A DNA stretch of 64,000 bases from Siphonodentalium dalli (GCA_032622095.1 CP136063.1:147243379-147307378); one strand, 5' to 3'. Shown: positions 22,355-35,514, counted from the first letter of the stretch. The notes: a model not told the origin generated them from the sequence alone. A program made the numbers and translations.

Positions 22355-24024
22355 TCTCCCATGGGTAAAAACACAGAGCCAGAGTTTGAAATTAAGCTGG
22401 GCGACAGCGTTATTCCATCGTGTAGTGATCTTCGGAACCTTGGTGCGTACTTTGATTCTACCATGTGTCTTGACAAAATGGTATCTAACATACTGCGAAC
22501 ATGTTACTACCACCTTAGATGCCTGCGCAGAGTTCGATGCCACCTGAGCAAAACAGCTATGAAACGCGCAGTCTTATCGCTTGTCATGTCACGTGTTGAT
22601 AGTCTAAATTCTCTGCTGACAAATATCACCAAGGAGAATATGCACCAGATCGATATCTTAATCAACAACTGTGCACGACTTATCGACAACAAAAGCAAAT
22701 ATGACCATATAACCCAGACGTTGATCAGTGAGCATATAATGACTTTTCAGTTTAGAATGGAATACAAATGTGCGGTCACAGTATTCAAATCGCTAAATCA
22801 TACGCTTCCTGTGTACATCTCTGACATGTTTGTTCTGAAAAGCGGGGGTGTGACACGATCATGTACCAGTGGGAAAGATATCCACAGAACGACCATGAAG
22901 CCTAACATCAACTACGGAATTAGGTGCTTCCAAGAGACTTCCATTAACAACTGGAATAAACTACCAATGGACATCCGGAAATGTGCTACTCTCCCCAAAT
23001 TCAAGTCAAAACTTAAAACTCACCTGTTCGAGATATGTTTCAGTCTGCCAAAAAAGGGTGTTATTCAAACTTAGCTGTTTGCCAACACGTTAGCGAGTAG
23101 CCTTGGTCAGCTAGGGTGTTGCAGGCTATACCAGGTAAAAGCTAACATCGGGCGCATTCTTATTCCAAGAAGCATTCAATGACCTGGAATTTATCTACTG
23201 GAATTACAACCAAAGCAGAAGTCACATACGCACGTTAGTGAGTAGCCTTGGTCAGCTAGGGTGTTCCAGGCTATACCAGGTGAAAGCTAACGTGACGCGC
23301 ATCAACCAAGTAAAACACCAGCTGAACTTAACTCGTGTATATATGTGTTTGATAACTGTTTTTATTTTTTATCTTAAAATACCAAAAAAAAAAAAAAAAA
23401 AAAATACTAATGCAAATACTCTTTGTTGATAATATTCTATCTTTTATACTGTTTGGATCACTAATTAAGCAAATTAGTCTCATCAATATTTTTCGTTTCG
23501 ATTTTACTCGTTCCCGATCTTTCCCATTTTACCCCCTTTTCATGGTATTTTTAGCTTGTAACCCGTTCGCAATTTTACACCCTTTTTTCGCTGTTAGCAT
23601 TTTATAGCATGTTACCACCCCCAATTTACCAGTAACTTTTTAATATTTTTTTTTATTTGTAATATTATGCGCTTTTGTATTTCTTAGTAACGTCTCACTT
23701 ATAGTTTTACATTGTTTGTTGATGTCCAAAATTATGTCTTATATTTGCAATTGTATTTTATGTTTAACATGTCAAGCGTTTTAGAGCATTTCGGTGGATT
23801 TTACGCTATACAAACTGTTATTTATTTATTTATATTGCCTTTACTGCGGTTGAGAGTTAGGTTAAGTTTGCGTATTTTGTAGTTAGGTTCTTTGTATATA
23901 AATTTATCCATTCGCTATTTACCATTATTTTAGGATGTGTGCCATGTCTCTATTGTAAGCGCATTGAAACTAATTTATTGTATAATGCGCTCTAAATGTA
24001 TCTATAATAATAATAATAATAATA
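22355..24024 (+). mobile_element. 5'-truncated non-LTR retrotransposon with RT C-terminal remnant
   Basis: An open frame from about 22355 to 23074 encodes the region downstream of the reverse-transcriptase catalytic box of a CR1/L2/Jockey-like LINE. Typical segments are 'VRNLG'-type SDLRNLGAYFDSTM, NILRTCYYHLRCLRRVR, MSRVDSLNSLL, INNCARLIDNKSKYDHIT, MEYKCAVTVFKSLNHTLPVY, and the closing NNWNKLPMDIRKCATLPKFK. The catalytic YxDD box and everything upstream are absent, so the copy is a dead 5' truncation. The frame is still open, so it is fairly young. The 3' region has two ~66-bp tandem copies (23085-23150 and 23231-23296, 'cacgttag.gagtagccttgg'), an A-run at 23382-23403, 'gcgctctaaatgtatc', and a terminal (AAT)n tail at 24004-24024. 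It interrupts a family C MITE. Confidence 0.85.
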
Positions 24025-24187
24025 AAGAGAATGCACTGGATTACAAGGTGACGGTCAATATTGTTAGGCCAATGCATTCTCTCATATATGAGAGGCTCCC
24101 TATGGGAGACTCACAACATATATAAGAGAATGCATTGGCACAGGGTTTTCACAACATTTCAGGAAGCTCCAGCCATGAAAGGGTTAA
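24025..24187. mobile_element. Right part of the split TTAA-bounded MITE family C
   Basis: It resumes at 'agagaatgcactgg', continues through 'ggtcaatattgttaggcc', and has a second core palindrome (from 'ccaatgcattctctc' to 'gagaatgcattgg'). It ends 'agctccagccatgaaaggg' then TTAA (24184-24187). Relative to intact copies, about 10-12 bp are missing at the retrotransposon insertion point. Confidence 0.85.
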
Positions 24188-24203
24188 GAAACAGGAAGAG
24201 ATA

Positions 24204-24440
24204 TTATAATAATAATAAATGAATTTATATAGCGCAAAAAATATGAGAACTTATTCTAAATTTAATATAATTTAAATTTAAAATCTGGAGTGGGAGTTGT
24301 AATGTTTTTAATGCTTGAGGCAGGAGGATGTTTTCGGAAAATTGATGGTGGATGATTTTCTTGCAGACCACCCTGGACCACCTGGCTATATTAATACATT
24401 GTATCACATTCTTAATGTGCTGGAGAGCCCCCACTCAGAC
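24204..24440 (-). mobile_element. 3' fragment of another non-LTR retroelement (minus strand)
   Basis: Reading the minus strand, the segment ends 'gcgctatataaattcattta' followed by a (TTA)n tail. A 'gcgc-tatataaa' motif just before a trinucleotide tail is typical of CR1/L2-like 3' ends. It begins within 20 bp of the TTAA of the preceding MITE. No recognisable protein remains. Left limit by tail; right limit approximate. Confidence 0.55.
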
Positions 24441-25161
24441 AAAAGGAACACATATCTTAACTTTTCTTCAATCTAGAACCAGCTAATCATTCACACAATC
24501 TTCCAACCCTACATTCTTGTTTTAAATCTGGCCACAATAAAACAATTAGCATGCAATTTTATTCACATTATCACTTTAATCCCAATGACTGAGAGGGTGA
24601 TTGCATCTAGATTTAAATGTGGCCACTTCTTATCTTTGTGGATCAAAACCTTAGCCAGCTGGATAAAAGAAGGTGCAGAGCAGTGGCCATATTGAAGCTA
24701 TTGAAACTTGGCAATCATGGTATACAATACAGAGAAATGCTTTCCTGATAGGCATCAGTGTAAAGATGATGCTCTGCCAAGAAAGAGAAGTCACATCTAT
24801 GATGATGCATTCTTTGAAACGCGAAAGTGAAACAACTGAGTGATAGGTGGAATGTTTGATTTAAATCAGAACATTCATGGTGCATTCTGGTGATAAAATA
24901 TATCAGCAGTTGTTTATTAGAAAGAGAAAATAAGACAGTTTATTGGAAGAATTTGCAGAAAGCGCTATTTATTATATGATAAACGTTATAAGAGATTTTC
25001 AAATCATATCTAAAATTTGATGTGGCCATCAATACTGGAGTTCAAACAATCGGTCACATTTAATCAGATATAGACCCCAAATAATATAGAAACAAGAATT
25101 GGTGTCAGTTTAGCAGGAATCTGAAGAAACTTAAGTTGGAAAAGTAAAAATCTATACATGT
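24441..25161. other. Intron stretch, nothing recognised
   Basis: AT-rich, with many stops. No repeat shared with other parts of the window is seen. Confidence 0.45.
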
Positions 25162-25248
25162 ACAGTAATTCCCTAAATAATCGACTCCTGAAAAATTACC
25201 CATAATTCTGCTGTGGTTAAGGAGTCAATTATTTAGGGCATTACTGTA
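25162..25248. mobile_element. Short asymmetric palindromic MITE family A
   Basis: TACAGTAATTCCCTAAATAA…TTAGGGCATTACTGTA in only 87 bp. The left arm stops after 'atcgactcct', while the right arm still has 'gaaaaattacccataattctgctgtgg' as two consecutive blocks. It is therefore an internal deletion derivative with unequal arms. The immediate flanks are also mirror images ('acatg' TA … TA 'catgt'). Confidence 0.9.
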
Positions 25249-25775
25249 CATGTATTAGACATTGGCATGAATTGAATGATCAGCATTTCATGACCCAGAA
25301 ACTGCCATCTATGCAATGACCCAAATGTATGGCAGTGTCTTAGTATGGCGCTGAACCAGAAATACAGATTAGGTCAAGAGAGGAAACAGGAAATATAAAC
25401 AGACATAAGTCTTGGTAGGCATGAGTGGTGATATGAAGCCAGTAAATCAAAATAGTATATACACCTCTAGACAAAACATGTGCCCTCGGTCATCACAGCT
25501 TCAAAAATGCTGCAATTAATCCATGAATATTGAAGAGCAGTCAGTAAGTTAGAGCCGCCAGGACGACTGGGACACTCCACTGATGGAAACAACAGGGAAG
25601 ACAAACTAGGAAGCTTAATCTCGAACCTATACTACCCAAAACTTGACAGCAAGTTAGGATATATAATTAGCATAGCACTTTTGGCATATTTTTTTTAATT
25701 TTGTGGCAAACATTGTGGAATTTAATATAGCAAAATCCAGCAAACCGTATTTACATATATAGTGGTGATTTTGCC

Positions 25776-26056
25776 TTAAAGCTTATGACTGGAGCTGCGC
25801 TGGTGCAGCATTAAATATCCTGTTCCAGTGCATTTTATTATATATATGAGTCTCCCATAGGAAACCTTGCATATATAAGAGCATGCACTGGCTTACAAGG
25901 TGAAGGTTAATATTGTTAGGCCAATGCATTCTCTTATAAATGTGCGGTGCCCTATGGGCCACTCGCACGCCCTATGGGCCACTCGCATATATAAGAGAAT
26001 ACATTGGCACAGGGTTTCCGTAAAATTTCAGAAAGCTCCAGTCATGAAAGGGTTAA
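25776..26056. mobile_element. TTAA-bounded MITE family C
   Basis: The left end is degraded ('ttaaagcttatgactggagc'); the right end is intact ('agctccagtcatgaaaggg' + TTAA). It contains 'tgcagcattaaatatcctgt', two core palindromes and the linker 'aatattgttaggcc'. The second palindrome has a small internal tandem duplication ('cctatgggccactcgcacg' repeated at about 25950-25985), which destroys its symmetry. Confidence 0.85.
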
Positions 26057-28793
26057 GAAGGCATTCACAATAGCTGAAATTTTAAAGTTTTACAGAAACA
26101 AATGCATCACAAACATTATATGAAACATGATAAATTAGGCAAAATGAAATTTGTGTATTACATCTCAATTCTGATTCTGGAGATTCCAGTCCCATTGTAT
26201 GTAGATATTAAACTCAGGTATTTTAAAATATGTTTTGGCATTTGCTTTATAATGATTCTAAAATAGCCAGATTGTTGTAATTGTGCCTAAAAATACGAAC
26301 AATGTTTGACTATTTATCATTTCCCTTGTTTGTGTTTTTTTTTTTCTGCCTGAGAAAAATTTAATCCTCAGCTCAGAATCATCTATAAAAAGAAGTTTAC
26401 AGCTGTATAAGGAGTTAGAAGGGTTAAGAATTAAGAGGTGTAATGGCATGACTTGGGACAGGCTCAATCAAATAATAATAAAACTCTGTTGTGGAGGTCC
26501 AACACGTGCCACCAGGTATTAACGGAAGTAACATAATAAAATGTTTGCTGATGTACTTTTGATGTGCAGGTATGAATTGCCAACCTTGATTGGAGAGCTT
26601 GGCTTTGAGAGGCCAGCAGTGAATGTGACTCTGAAAATGTGATAGAGTGGCAGAGAATGCTGTACTCCATGGGGAAGAAATCAGATAGCATACACTGACA
26701 TGTGTGCCTGAAATGTCAGCATCATCTTCTCACAAAGATATAGGCACTCTGCCAAAATGGCCTCCAGTTTATGACTGCTGGTAATTCTAAAGGTCTTTGA
26801 AGGGATCAACAGGGATATTAAATGACACCCTGGCTAGTCAGCTCATTTTCTGCATCATGTCAACAGTTATGTTCCTGGTAGCATGTTATAAGTAGATTTA
26901 TATTAATTACATAAACTAAAACCTGAAAAATCAGAAAGCATGAGCTACAAAACAAGACCACATCTATAGGATTGTCTAATATAAACATGAGTCATTTCAG
27001 TCTTTGAAAACCACAAAATGTTTATAAAAAATCATATCATCTTGATTGACATCTGGGTAGGGTGTGTGGGTGAAGAAAGCAACTTCATATAAGCAGGATA
27101 TACTATTTATAAATGTGTTAACAATGATGTTACCAACACATCTAATATTCTAAAATAAATATTGTTTATAATAAATGTACATTTTAAAATAAATATAAAT
27201 TATGATAAAATACTATGGCCCAATAACTCCTCAATCATTATGAATCATAGTTTCATATTTAAAAAATGTGAAAAAAACAAAAAAACAAATAAGTATTTTG
27301 ATCACTCAAACAACAGCTCATGGGAGCTAAATAGAAACAACTATAAACTAAGTAAGAATTAGAGATTTTATAGGAAAATATTTACTACTGATTAGATGCT
27401 GGAAACTACTGTAATTCTAATTGATGCAACAACAGTGTAATACAGCCAGTCAATGCAACAACTCACAATCCAGTTGTTTGATAGGATATGCAGAACTGTA
27501 CAGAGTTTAGAGTTTCTCCTCTTGGATAAACGAGTTAGCAAGAGAGAAGAAATGTCTCAATTGTTCCATCTCAATGTGAGATATAGCCTAACTACCTATA
27601 ATGTACTTTGTTGTGTGTCCTTAGCTTTAAAGTTTTCATTTTAAAATTTGACGAATAAATGATTTTTCTGTCTCACTTTCCAATTCTGCATTCATGGTGG
27701 TGTTTATGACTCCACTTTCCAAATTTCCGTCTGCAGTCCAAATTCTGAGAAGTCATGATCTCTTTACTTTGAGTGATTATATTTGTAAAATTGGCACCTC
27801 AAATATTCTGTTATAAAAATTTCAACACCCCTTCTCCATACATGACTTTTTTGCAAATGTGGGCCTTGCGAGTCTCAAATTTGATCAAAAGTTGGAAAAT
27901 ATGAATAATATCACATTTTCTGTTCTTTACCAACTTTTGATTGAAATTTTCAAATATAAAAAAAATTACAACCAGTTTATCAGTTTGGAATTTTCAACTG
28001 TCATTAGGTATGAAATTATAACAACCAACATTTTTGCCATGTTTTGGACCCCACTCCCCCTGAAACCCCCATGTCTCCTCACACCTGTCTCTAACACCAA
28101 TTTGAGCAGTTTGCCTTATTAAATGCAGCAGATGCACTTAGAACTACTGATATACCAGAGTTAAACAGAAGGACGGCTCACACACTGTTTTTGATCGAGG
28201 TGAATTGTAGGTCATCAGAGCGGGAGATTAAGAAAGATGAAGAAGCCGTGAGTCTCTGATTCCACATTTGAACGGGTGCCAGCTAAGTATTGTGACATCA
28301 TAGGCAGCGACTGGTTATTTTTGTTACCCCGTCATGTTGAGAATTTGTGTAATAATTTATCGCCAGGATGCGTACTAGTGAAGCTAATCGGAGAGATTTT
28401 GATGTTTTTCCTCAGCATACTGAATGATAGGATGTCCAACTCCAATTTATAATTATCGTGACAGCCTGGCAGATGTATCCCTGTTAACGGCTCAAGTGCA
28501 GGTCGTTGCAGAACAGATAACTATTTAAAGTAGAGCTGTGCTGTGTCTGAGGATTTAGATACAAGAAACAGCATATACAGGAATGGTGACTACTGCTGTA
28601 GTCTACAGGAAATCAATTTGGGTTCCATTCCCAATGCCAAAATGTCTAATTTAAATTTATCATTGCTCCAGATTTCCCAGCCTAAATTTTCCATTAATTT
28701 TCATTAATTCTTCTAAACTACGAAAGCAACTTCCTAATAATTAAAATGACCTACCAATTTTTTTCATCTTGGAAGTCACAATTTAGATCCTAC
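26057..28793. other. Intron stretch, nothing recognised
   Basis: AT-rich intron of about 2.7 kb. Short ORFs have no domain resemblance. A slightly CpG-richer patch lies at 28190-28500. No RNA gene or shared repeat is seen. Confidence 0.45.
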
Positions 28794-29135
28794 TAAACTG
28801 AGCTATCTTTATCAACATGAAGGGCCTATATTATTATTTTTTTATTAACCCTTTCATGACTGGAACTTCCTGAAAATTAGTGAAAACCCTGTGCCAAAGC
28901 ATTCTTATATATGCGAGTCTCCCATAGGGAGCCTCACACATATAAGAGAATACATTGGCCTAACAATATTTACCTTTACCTTGTAAGCCAGTACATTCTC
29001 TTACATATGCGAGGCTCCCTATGGGAGGCACACATACATAAGAGAATGCACTGGCACAGGATCTTTAATGCTACACCAGTGCTGTTCCAGTCATGAAATG
29101 GTTAAACTGAGCTATCTTTCTCAACATGAAGGGCC
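28794..29135. repeat. Direct repeats of host DNA flanking a MITE
   Basis: The 33-bp segment 'taaactgagctatcttt…caacatgaagggcc' occurs at 28794-28826 and 29103-29135 with one mismatch. The similarity continues weakly further right. The offset is 309 bp, of which about 257 bp is the MITE plus one TTAA. A ~52-bp tandem duplication that later received a MITE at TTAA would explain this. Confidence 0.85.
28845..29105. mobile_element. Intact TTAA-bounded MITE family C
   Basis: TTAA-CCCTTTCATGACTGGAAC…TCCAGTCATGAAATGG-TTAA, 261 bp. Two core palindromes (first with 'gcgagtctcccatagggagc', second with 'gcgaggctccctatgggag') are joined by 'aatatttacctttaccttgt', and the second is followed by 'ggcacagg'. 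This copy is inverted relative to the others, since the 'tgcagcatt'-like segment ('aatgctacaccagtgctg') is at its right end. The 61-aa frame across it is a by-product of the palindromes. Confidence 0.9.
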
Positions 29136-29139
29136 AATT

Positions 29140-32100
29140 TAATGTTGTTTTATTTATAAGTCTTTGTGATTTGAGTTTGCATTTATACTAGTAATACAAA
29201 TCTCAAACTCCTAGGGTTAACGACATATTATGTATTTGTTCGGGTCTGTGAAACTGATAAGTTAGTATTCAGGCGCTATCACAACTGGAGGAGTGTACCG
29301 TTCTACTAATATCGCCGAAAATTTGAAGCAAATCGACCATGCCACTCCATAGAAAACATCATCAGAACTTTGCTTAATTGTAAATATTTACTACTCAATT
29401 CGGGATGCATCTATCGGCGATAAAATAACGATTTTGCCATCGAGAGTCACTGCATTTAATTAATATATAAGAATGACGGTGTGTGCTGTCAAATTGGATA
29501 TACTATTTGTAAAAATTACTACTTTGAACAAGATTATTCTCCATTTCTATTTTATCACCATACTGGAGTGTTTCACATCACTTTAAGATAACTTAGTCTT
29601 CTTTGCTATAGTTGAAAATTCAGTCTTCACATTTATTTCGCAGGCAATTTATTATTTCATCAAGATTTATAGCAATAAAGTAAACATTTGTTTAATTATG
29701 ACTCATGCTAACAATTATAATTTCACTGCTGACCTCTGGATAACCCAGGCTAAACAGAGACAAAAATCCACTGAATTTTGCTGACAGTCACATATGACAC
29801 AACAACTAAACATAGCACTGGGTACAGTGGGTAGCTTTTAGTTTTGTTTATAGCTAGGACTAGAATAACTCAATATTATCCTTAAAATTCTTCACGGCTG
29901 AAACATAGGAACCTATCATAGTTTATTATGCTGTCCCAAAATAAGAGGCAATGAGTTAACATAAACTTTGCTGATGTGGCCTAATTCTAAGTACTCCCTC
30001 AGTTCCGCACATTTGCTAATTGCAGAGGGAGATTAAGACTAAATCCCCAACAGAGTATTCCGCTCTGAGAACAGAGAGACAAGTTCTCCCCAGTGCACAA
30101 AATATGACACATCGCTAACATAAACTGACATGGTGTTTTGGCAGGAAAAGACAGCTAAGACCTAACGAGAAACTTCGTTAGGACTAATATATTTATACAG
30201 TGGGTGGGCGCAGCCATACATTCGGTCAGATTTTAACCCCATATAAACTATGTGTGCAATTACAAAGTAGGATTTAAAATCAATTTGATTGAAACTATTA
30301 ACCCTTGCCATGTAGTGAACATCAACTTTGCTAATAAGGGATTATCTGAAACCTTTTATATAAACTTGAAACTTAGTTGTTCCATGCATAAGGAGTTCTT
30401 TCTTCTAAATGAGACTGCTGAATTTATATTTTCAGACCCAGACTCAATTTTCATTTCATTCATGGTTCCAGACAACAACATTGTTTTATAAACACTAATT
30501 AGCATCACTACTGGCTTCGTCTCACTGAAGAGATGTTAAGAGATCAGGTGTGACATATACACTAGGTTTATAATTACCAACCAAAAGTGATTTTATTACT
30601 GAAAAATAAAAAAAAATATAAAAAAATATAAAAATAATAATAATAGTACACTATAATCATTATTGTCCTTAGAATCCATCATAAAATTTAAATGGAAAAG
30701 AAAAACAAATTAATATTTGTGTGTCCTGTTATATGCTAGAATTTAATTAACAAAACCAGATTTCTATAAGTTAGCCTGGAATGTTGAATACATCTTTAAT
30801 GACGTGTCTGCATTACCTTCAAACATCAAACTTCAATTAGGAAAGAATAGTCAAGGATAGTCAATGCTGATGCTGCAAGAGCTCAAATGTGAAAAAGACT
30901 TTTAACAAGCAATTCTAAGCAAAAATCCCCTGTATAATAAGCGCCATGAGTCTTGCACAATAAAGGTCAACATCTCCCCAATAAGAAATAATTGCGAACT
31001 GCGATGCATAGTGGCATCGTGTAACCAAATTCTGCTGGATCAAAAAACAGATTACGAATGTGTGAAACATTAAGAGAAATAACGTTCATCGGGACGCTGA
31101 TTGATAAACTCTCATCATCCTCGTCACTAACTCGCACATACCCAGGATTTCGGCAGGATCATTAGTCTATAGACGAGTATTTTAATTATTGACAAATTGA
31201 GCAACACCTAAGACGCATAATTGGTAACACAAGGGACGTGTCTTGTGTAATGTGGCGAACTCAGAATGCCACATTGTTACAATAGTCGGTAGACAAAAAA
31301 ATCATGCACTGGGAGAGTGTAGGTGAAGAGCACAGCCCAGGAGTCAGCCGGATGAATGCCTAGTTATTGGTGGCACTAATGATTTATTCTTAATGTTGAC
31401 AAAAGTACTATTGGGCCGGGGTGATTATTGAATACCATCCAGAAATTAGGACAAACTATAAGACATTCTGGGCATTAGCCATCTCGATATTGCACTTACG
31501 AAAAAGTATTTTTTAAATTTCTATTTGACTGAAGCAAATATAATTTTTTGAAGAATGGGTTATCCAGTATTTTATTTTAATTCAGTATACAGATACAGGG
31601 ACAAGTGGCAGGGGGATGGGGGGGGGTGTTGCTGGAGTGTATATGTATCCACACTGGTGACTGGTAAATATATTCAACAGTAAAAAAATCATTTCTGAGC
31701 AGTGTTTGATAATTTCGGACTCAAAAGTAGGTTGAGATCAAGAGCAGAATAATTTCATTAAAATTTCAACTCAGAAAACCTCCTACTCATAAATTTCTGC
31801 CATATAAATAATTATAAACGGTTGGTGCAAATAAGCTTCCCAGAGTTGGGAATATGGTGTGGTTTAAGGGAGATGGGAGATAGGATGGAATTTCTAAAAA
31901 ATCACCCCCCCCCCACCACAAAAAAAAAAAACCCCAAGAAGTCCCTCAGAAAACTATTTTTATATCAACTGAGAGGATTGTAGTTTGAGTATATTACACA
32001 TGAAAACTGAAGTTCTTCAAAACATCTGTCAATGTCATTTCTATTTGAGTTTTGCAAGTAAACTGTACTGGTTCACATTAATGTTCACAGTCGATGAAAG

Positions 32101-33685
32101 ACATGAGCAGACAGAACAGCTACACGCCACTGAAGCCGATCTACCTATCCAGGTGGAATTCTACCATCAAAGCGGCGAGAAATGTGACACTGTACACAAA
32201 TGAACTGGCCATCAATTTGCTACCCTGACGTCTCTGAGCAAAAAGAGGTAATTTGCGGGCACATATGTGATGATGACAAAAACATGTTGATCGTTTGTGG
32301 CGTGCTGACGAGTTTACCACACCACACCAGGTAAATAACGGGCTTGAGCCGTATCACTGGTCATGTTTATTACATGCATGGCTGCGACCTGGGGTAACCA
32401 TATACTATCTGAAGCACAAACCAACTCACATTCACAATGAAAAGAAACTCACTAATTCTAATCTCAATCAAGCAAAAATTCTGCTTACCTGCGCAAATAG
32501 GAAGTTATGTAGTTCATTATAATGTCTTTAAACAGTGCAGTAGTTACCACATAGAGTCTCATTATTCAGTCTAGGAAATAACTTTTTTTTTTCCATAATT
32601 ATTTTCATGAACTGGGACAGCATTGTTACTATTTTTAGAAAATTAAATTTTAGTTCAAGGTCTATATTTTAAAGACTTTTAAGTGAAATATGTTTTTAAA
32701 TATTAAAGTTCTGTTGATATTTTTGGTGTCGTTGTTGTTGTTGAAAGTGTCAGGATGAGATAGAACATCTTTGATTTGCATTTGTTATATAAATTATATA
32801 ATGGCCATACCCAGGTCACTATGTAATATTATCTACTAAGAACTCTTACTTGATGCAGACAAGTCACTATACAGAGCAACAAGGTGACAGCATTTCAAGA
32901 CAAATTCTGGACATAATGATATAAAGCACGCCATGACCATGGTAGTGACTGGTTCTGGCGTCACTAAGTAGGTGTCTCATGTGGCCGACGAAAGAGATAT
33001 ACCTAATCCTGACGCCCTCTATTTGACTCGAACCCAAGGGAGACAACAGAGACACTTGGGCCTGCCACAAATAAGAAAATTCATTTATGGTAGTCTGACC
33101 AACGTCAGTGACAATCAAACAATTTGCCCGGAAACAAACGCATTAAACCCAACAGTTGCCAGCATTATAAAATAAATTCGATATATCACAATGAGTTAGC
33201 TCCCTTAGGGGATTCAACGTCAGAAACAGTATACTATGGGATCAATAACGTCCCCGACATTGCTCAAGAGACAGTCCCCGTGCCAAGGCGCATGTCAACA
33301 AAGGCAACCTGACAGCCGAGAGTAAATTGCACTCGACAAGATGGAATTAAACTTAGTGGTAGTTAGCGACATTATTCATCAGTTGGGTCCTGTTTTTGGA
33401 TGGCTGTCAAGTGATGTGGTGGAGAATTTGATTAGTCAAGGGTATTCACATCAAATAAGCCATCATATGAAGTGACGTTTATTGGTGAACAATCAGATTG
33501 CCATTATCAGGGTTAATTTCAATATTAGAGTTGCTTCCCATTATAATTCTGCAGACAAATGATGGAATAGCTGGAATCTGCAGGAATGGAAATGGAATTC
33601 TGGTTTTTCTATATTAGATATATATCAGCCTGAACTGATAAGCACGGTTTATGCTATTTTTATATTGCGGTCATGGAAAATGGCA
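29140..33685. other. Intron stretch, nothing recognised
   Basis: About 4.5 kb without recognisable genes or repeats beyond homopolymers (G run near 31615, C and A runs at 31905-31933). Two patches are less AT-rich (about 29220-29470 and 32930-33330) and could be regulatory or old repeat remnants; nothing in the sequence settles this. Confidence 0.4.
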
Positions 33686-33905
33686 ATAATCATTCCACAG
33701 AGAGGTGTCCCACAGAACAACTATCATTTCACAGAGAGGTAACAACTGTCACTCCACAGAGAAGTAGCAATTGTCATTCAACAGAGAGGTAACAAGTTAA
33801 CATGTACTAGCAACTTTCATTCCACCGGGAGGTAGCAACTGTCACACCACATAGAGGTAGCAAGTTACCAGCAACGATCACTCTACAGAGAGGTAGCAAT
33901 TCAAT
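33686..33905 (+). repeat. Degenerate ~25-bp minisatellite
   Basis: Around eight imperfect copies of 'cattccacagagaggtagca' plus 'actgt' are seen, with variants 'cacagagaagtagcaattg', 'cacatagaggtagcaag' and 'ctacagagaggtagcaatt'. Spacing varies from about 22 to 40 bp. Confidence 0.85.
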
Positions 33906-35212
33906 TTTTTTCCACAGAGAGCAAGCAACTATTATGCCATACCCATGTATGAATAATATTAACCACTGTTGGACTTGATGAATAATTAACATTTTTTTTC
34001 ACAGGTAATAATATTAAAAAATCAAACAATGCTATTGGAAAGTGAGGAATACCAAATACCAAATTTGAGGGTGTGGAATAAATACAGAAAGCACACATCA
34101 AATCAAATACTGGATGGATCACTGCAAGTCAAAGAAAAACTTTCATCCGAAGCAATAGAAAGTGAAAATTGTTGAAACATTTCCTACATATGTATCCCAC
34201 CCATGTTTCATACGCTGCATTTAGATTTCACACAAAAGAAACACGAATCGAGATCTTAAATATTTTCTGCTTGCAATTGTGCACCAAGCAACATAGCTAT
34301 AGCCATAGATCCTTTGATTGCAGTCACTACGACTGTATCTTCGCCTTTTTGCACATTGAATTTCTCTGTTGATTGCACTATAAATCCACAGAAAATACTG
34401 CCATAGTATAGGAGGCAGACAATTGACAATTACGATAAATAGAATTTAATTAGATATAGTAAGTTGGTAAGTAAAGAGATGTGAACAGAGTGTGGACTCA
34501 GAATGTATGTCACTGGGTGTACTCATGGACACAAGTTTGCAGTAATTTCATCTGACAAGTCAGTCATCATCGTTAATGCTGGTATTCATGGTGGAGCCAG
34601 TGCAGTGCAAGGAGGAGGTTTTCAATACAAATTAACAAACGTTTGACTGATTGGATGTCAAAAGAATCCAAGAGGCTGCAGCGTCAAAATGATGCTAATC
34701 AGTGATGCACAGGTCCAATGGTGGCTTAATGGCCCTCACTAGTGCGATGACAGTGTTAGGAAAGCAATCGCATGGGCAGCAATTAGTTGAGTGTGGAATA
34801 CATCCCCTAATATGTACCAAGTTAACCCATGTAACCCCCTGCAGTACAACGTGGTGTAAATCATGTACTATGTACTGCAGCGCTAACACACTATGCCACC
34901 AGAAATTTCCTCTACTATGTGCTGTGTTAAGACATGATAAAAACAAATTCTAACTGATGCACTTACCAGCCTCGACACACAAATTTGAGAAATTACTTAA
35001 GCATCTTCACCTTGGGACAATATTTTTGCAAAAATTATTTAAAGTATTCTATACTTATACTGTTCAACATCCCCACAAAACGGTTGGGAAACCAAACTGG
35101 GGCTGGGGATGTATAAGTCTAAAATGTAATTGAATGAAGTTGTTTTAAGTACTGTATTGCTTTAGTGGTTAGATTACCAGAACAATCAAAGCCATTTTCC
35201 AGTTTGACATTT
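33906..35212. other. Intron stretch, nothing recognised
   Basis: No gene or repeat recognised. Open frames on both strands at 34695-34953 coincide and show no family resemblance. Confidence 0.45.
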
Positions 35213-35364
35213 CCAGGCCTCAAAATATGGTGCCGGACATTAGCAGAATGAGATCCCCAGAGGGTGAGTTTATTGACACTAGCCCACAGTGTGAGGTAGT
35301 GTCTCTAAATTCACCCTCTGGGGACCTCAATCTTCTAATTCCGGTGCCATATTTTGAGACCTGG
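35213..35364. mobile_element. Palindrome family B, single inner unit
   Basis: The outer arms 'cctcaaaatatggtgccgga' and the imperfect complement 'ccggtgccatattttgaga' surround an inner palindrome 'ccccagagggtgagttt…aaattcaccctctgggg'. The inner core matches the two units at 8151-8404, but the outer arms do not. It lies within ~150 bp of the donor site of the upstream basonuclin exon, inside the intron. Confidence 0.8.
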
Positions 35365-35514
35365 TGTCACATTTACAAATGTTATATCAGGCATGAAATT
35401 CTGATTTAATATTTTTTTCTAGGATTATCACATAGGAATCCTGACAAGGATGAATAATTTTGCATGCTAATGCTACATTGATATAGCAACACTGTATAAG
35501 GAAGATAGACCAAC

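Larger units (their letters stand above)
11395..35514 (-). other. 24.1-kb phase-0 intron of the basonuclin gene
   Basis: The donor is CAG|gttggtc at 35515/35514 and the acceptor is tttcag at 11400..11395. The reading frame is intact across the junction (…GYILQ + DSSGR…), matching basonuclin proteins. The intron holds most of the transposons of this window. No convincing nested gene is seen inside it; the one long ORF (22334-23074) belongs to a retrotransposon. Confidence 0.9.

Noticed and set aside
33015-33040. tRNA T-arm-like sequence on the minus strand ('gggttcgagtc')
   Set aside because: No matching acceptor, D or anticodon stems can be built around it.
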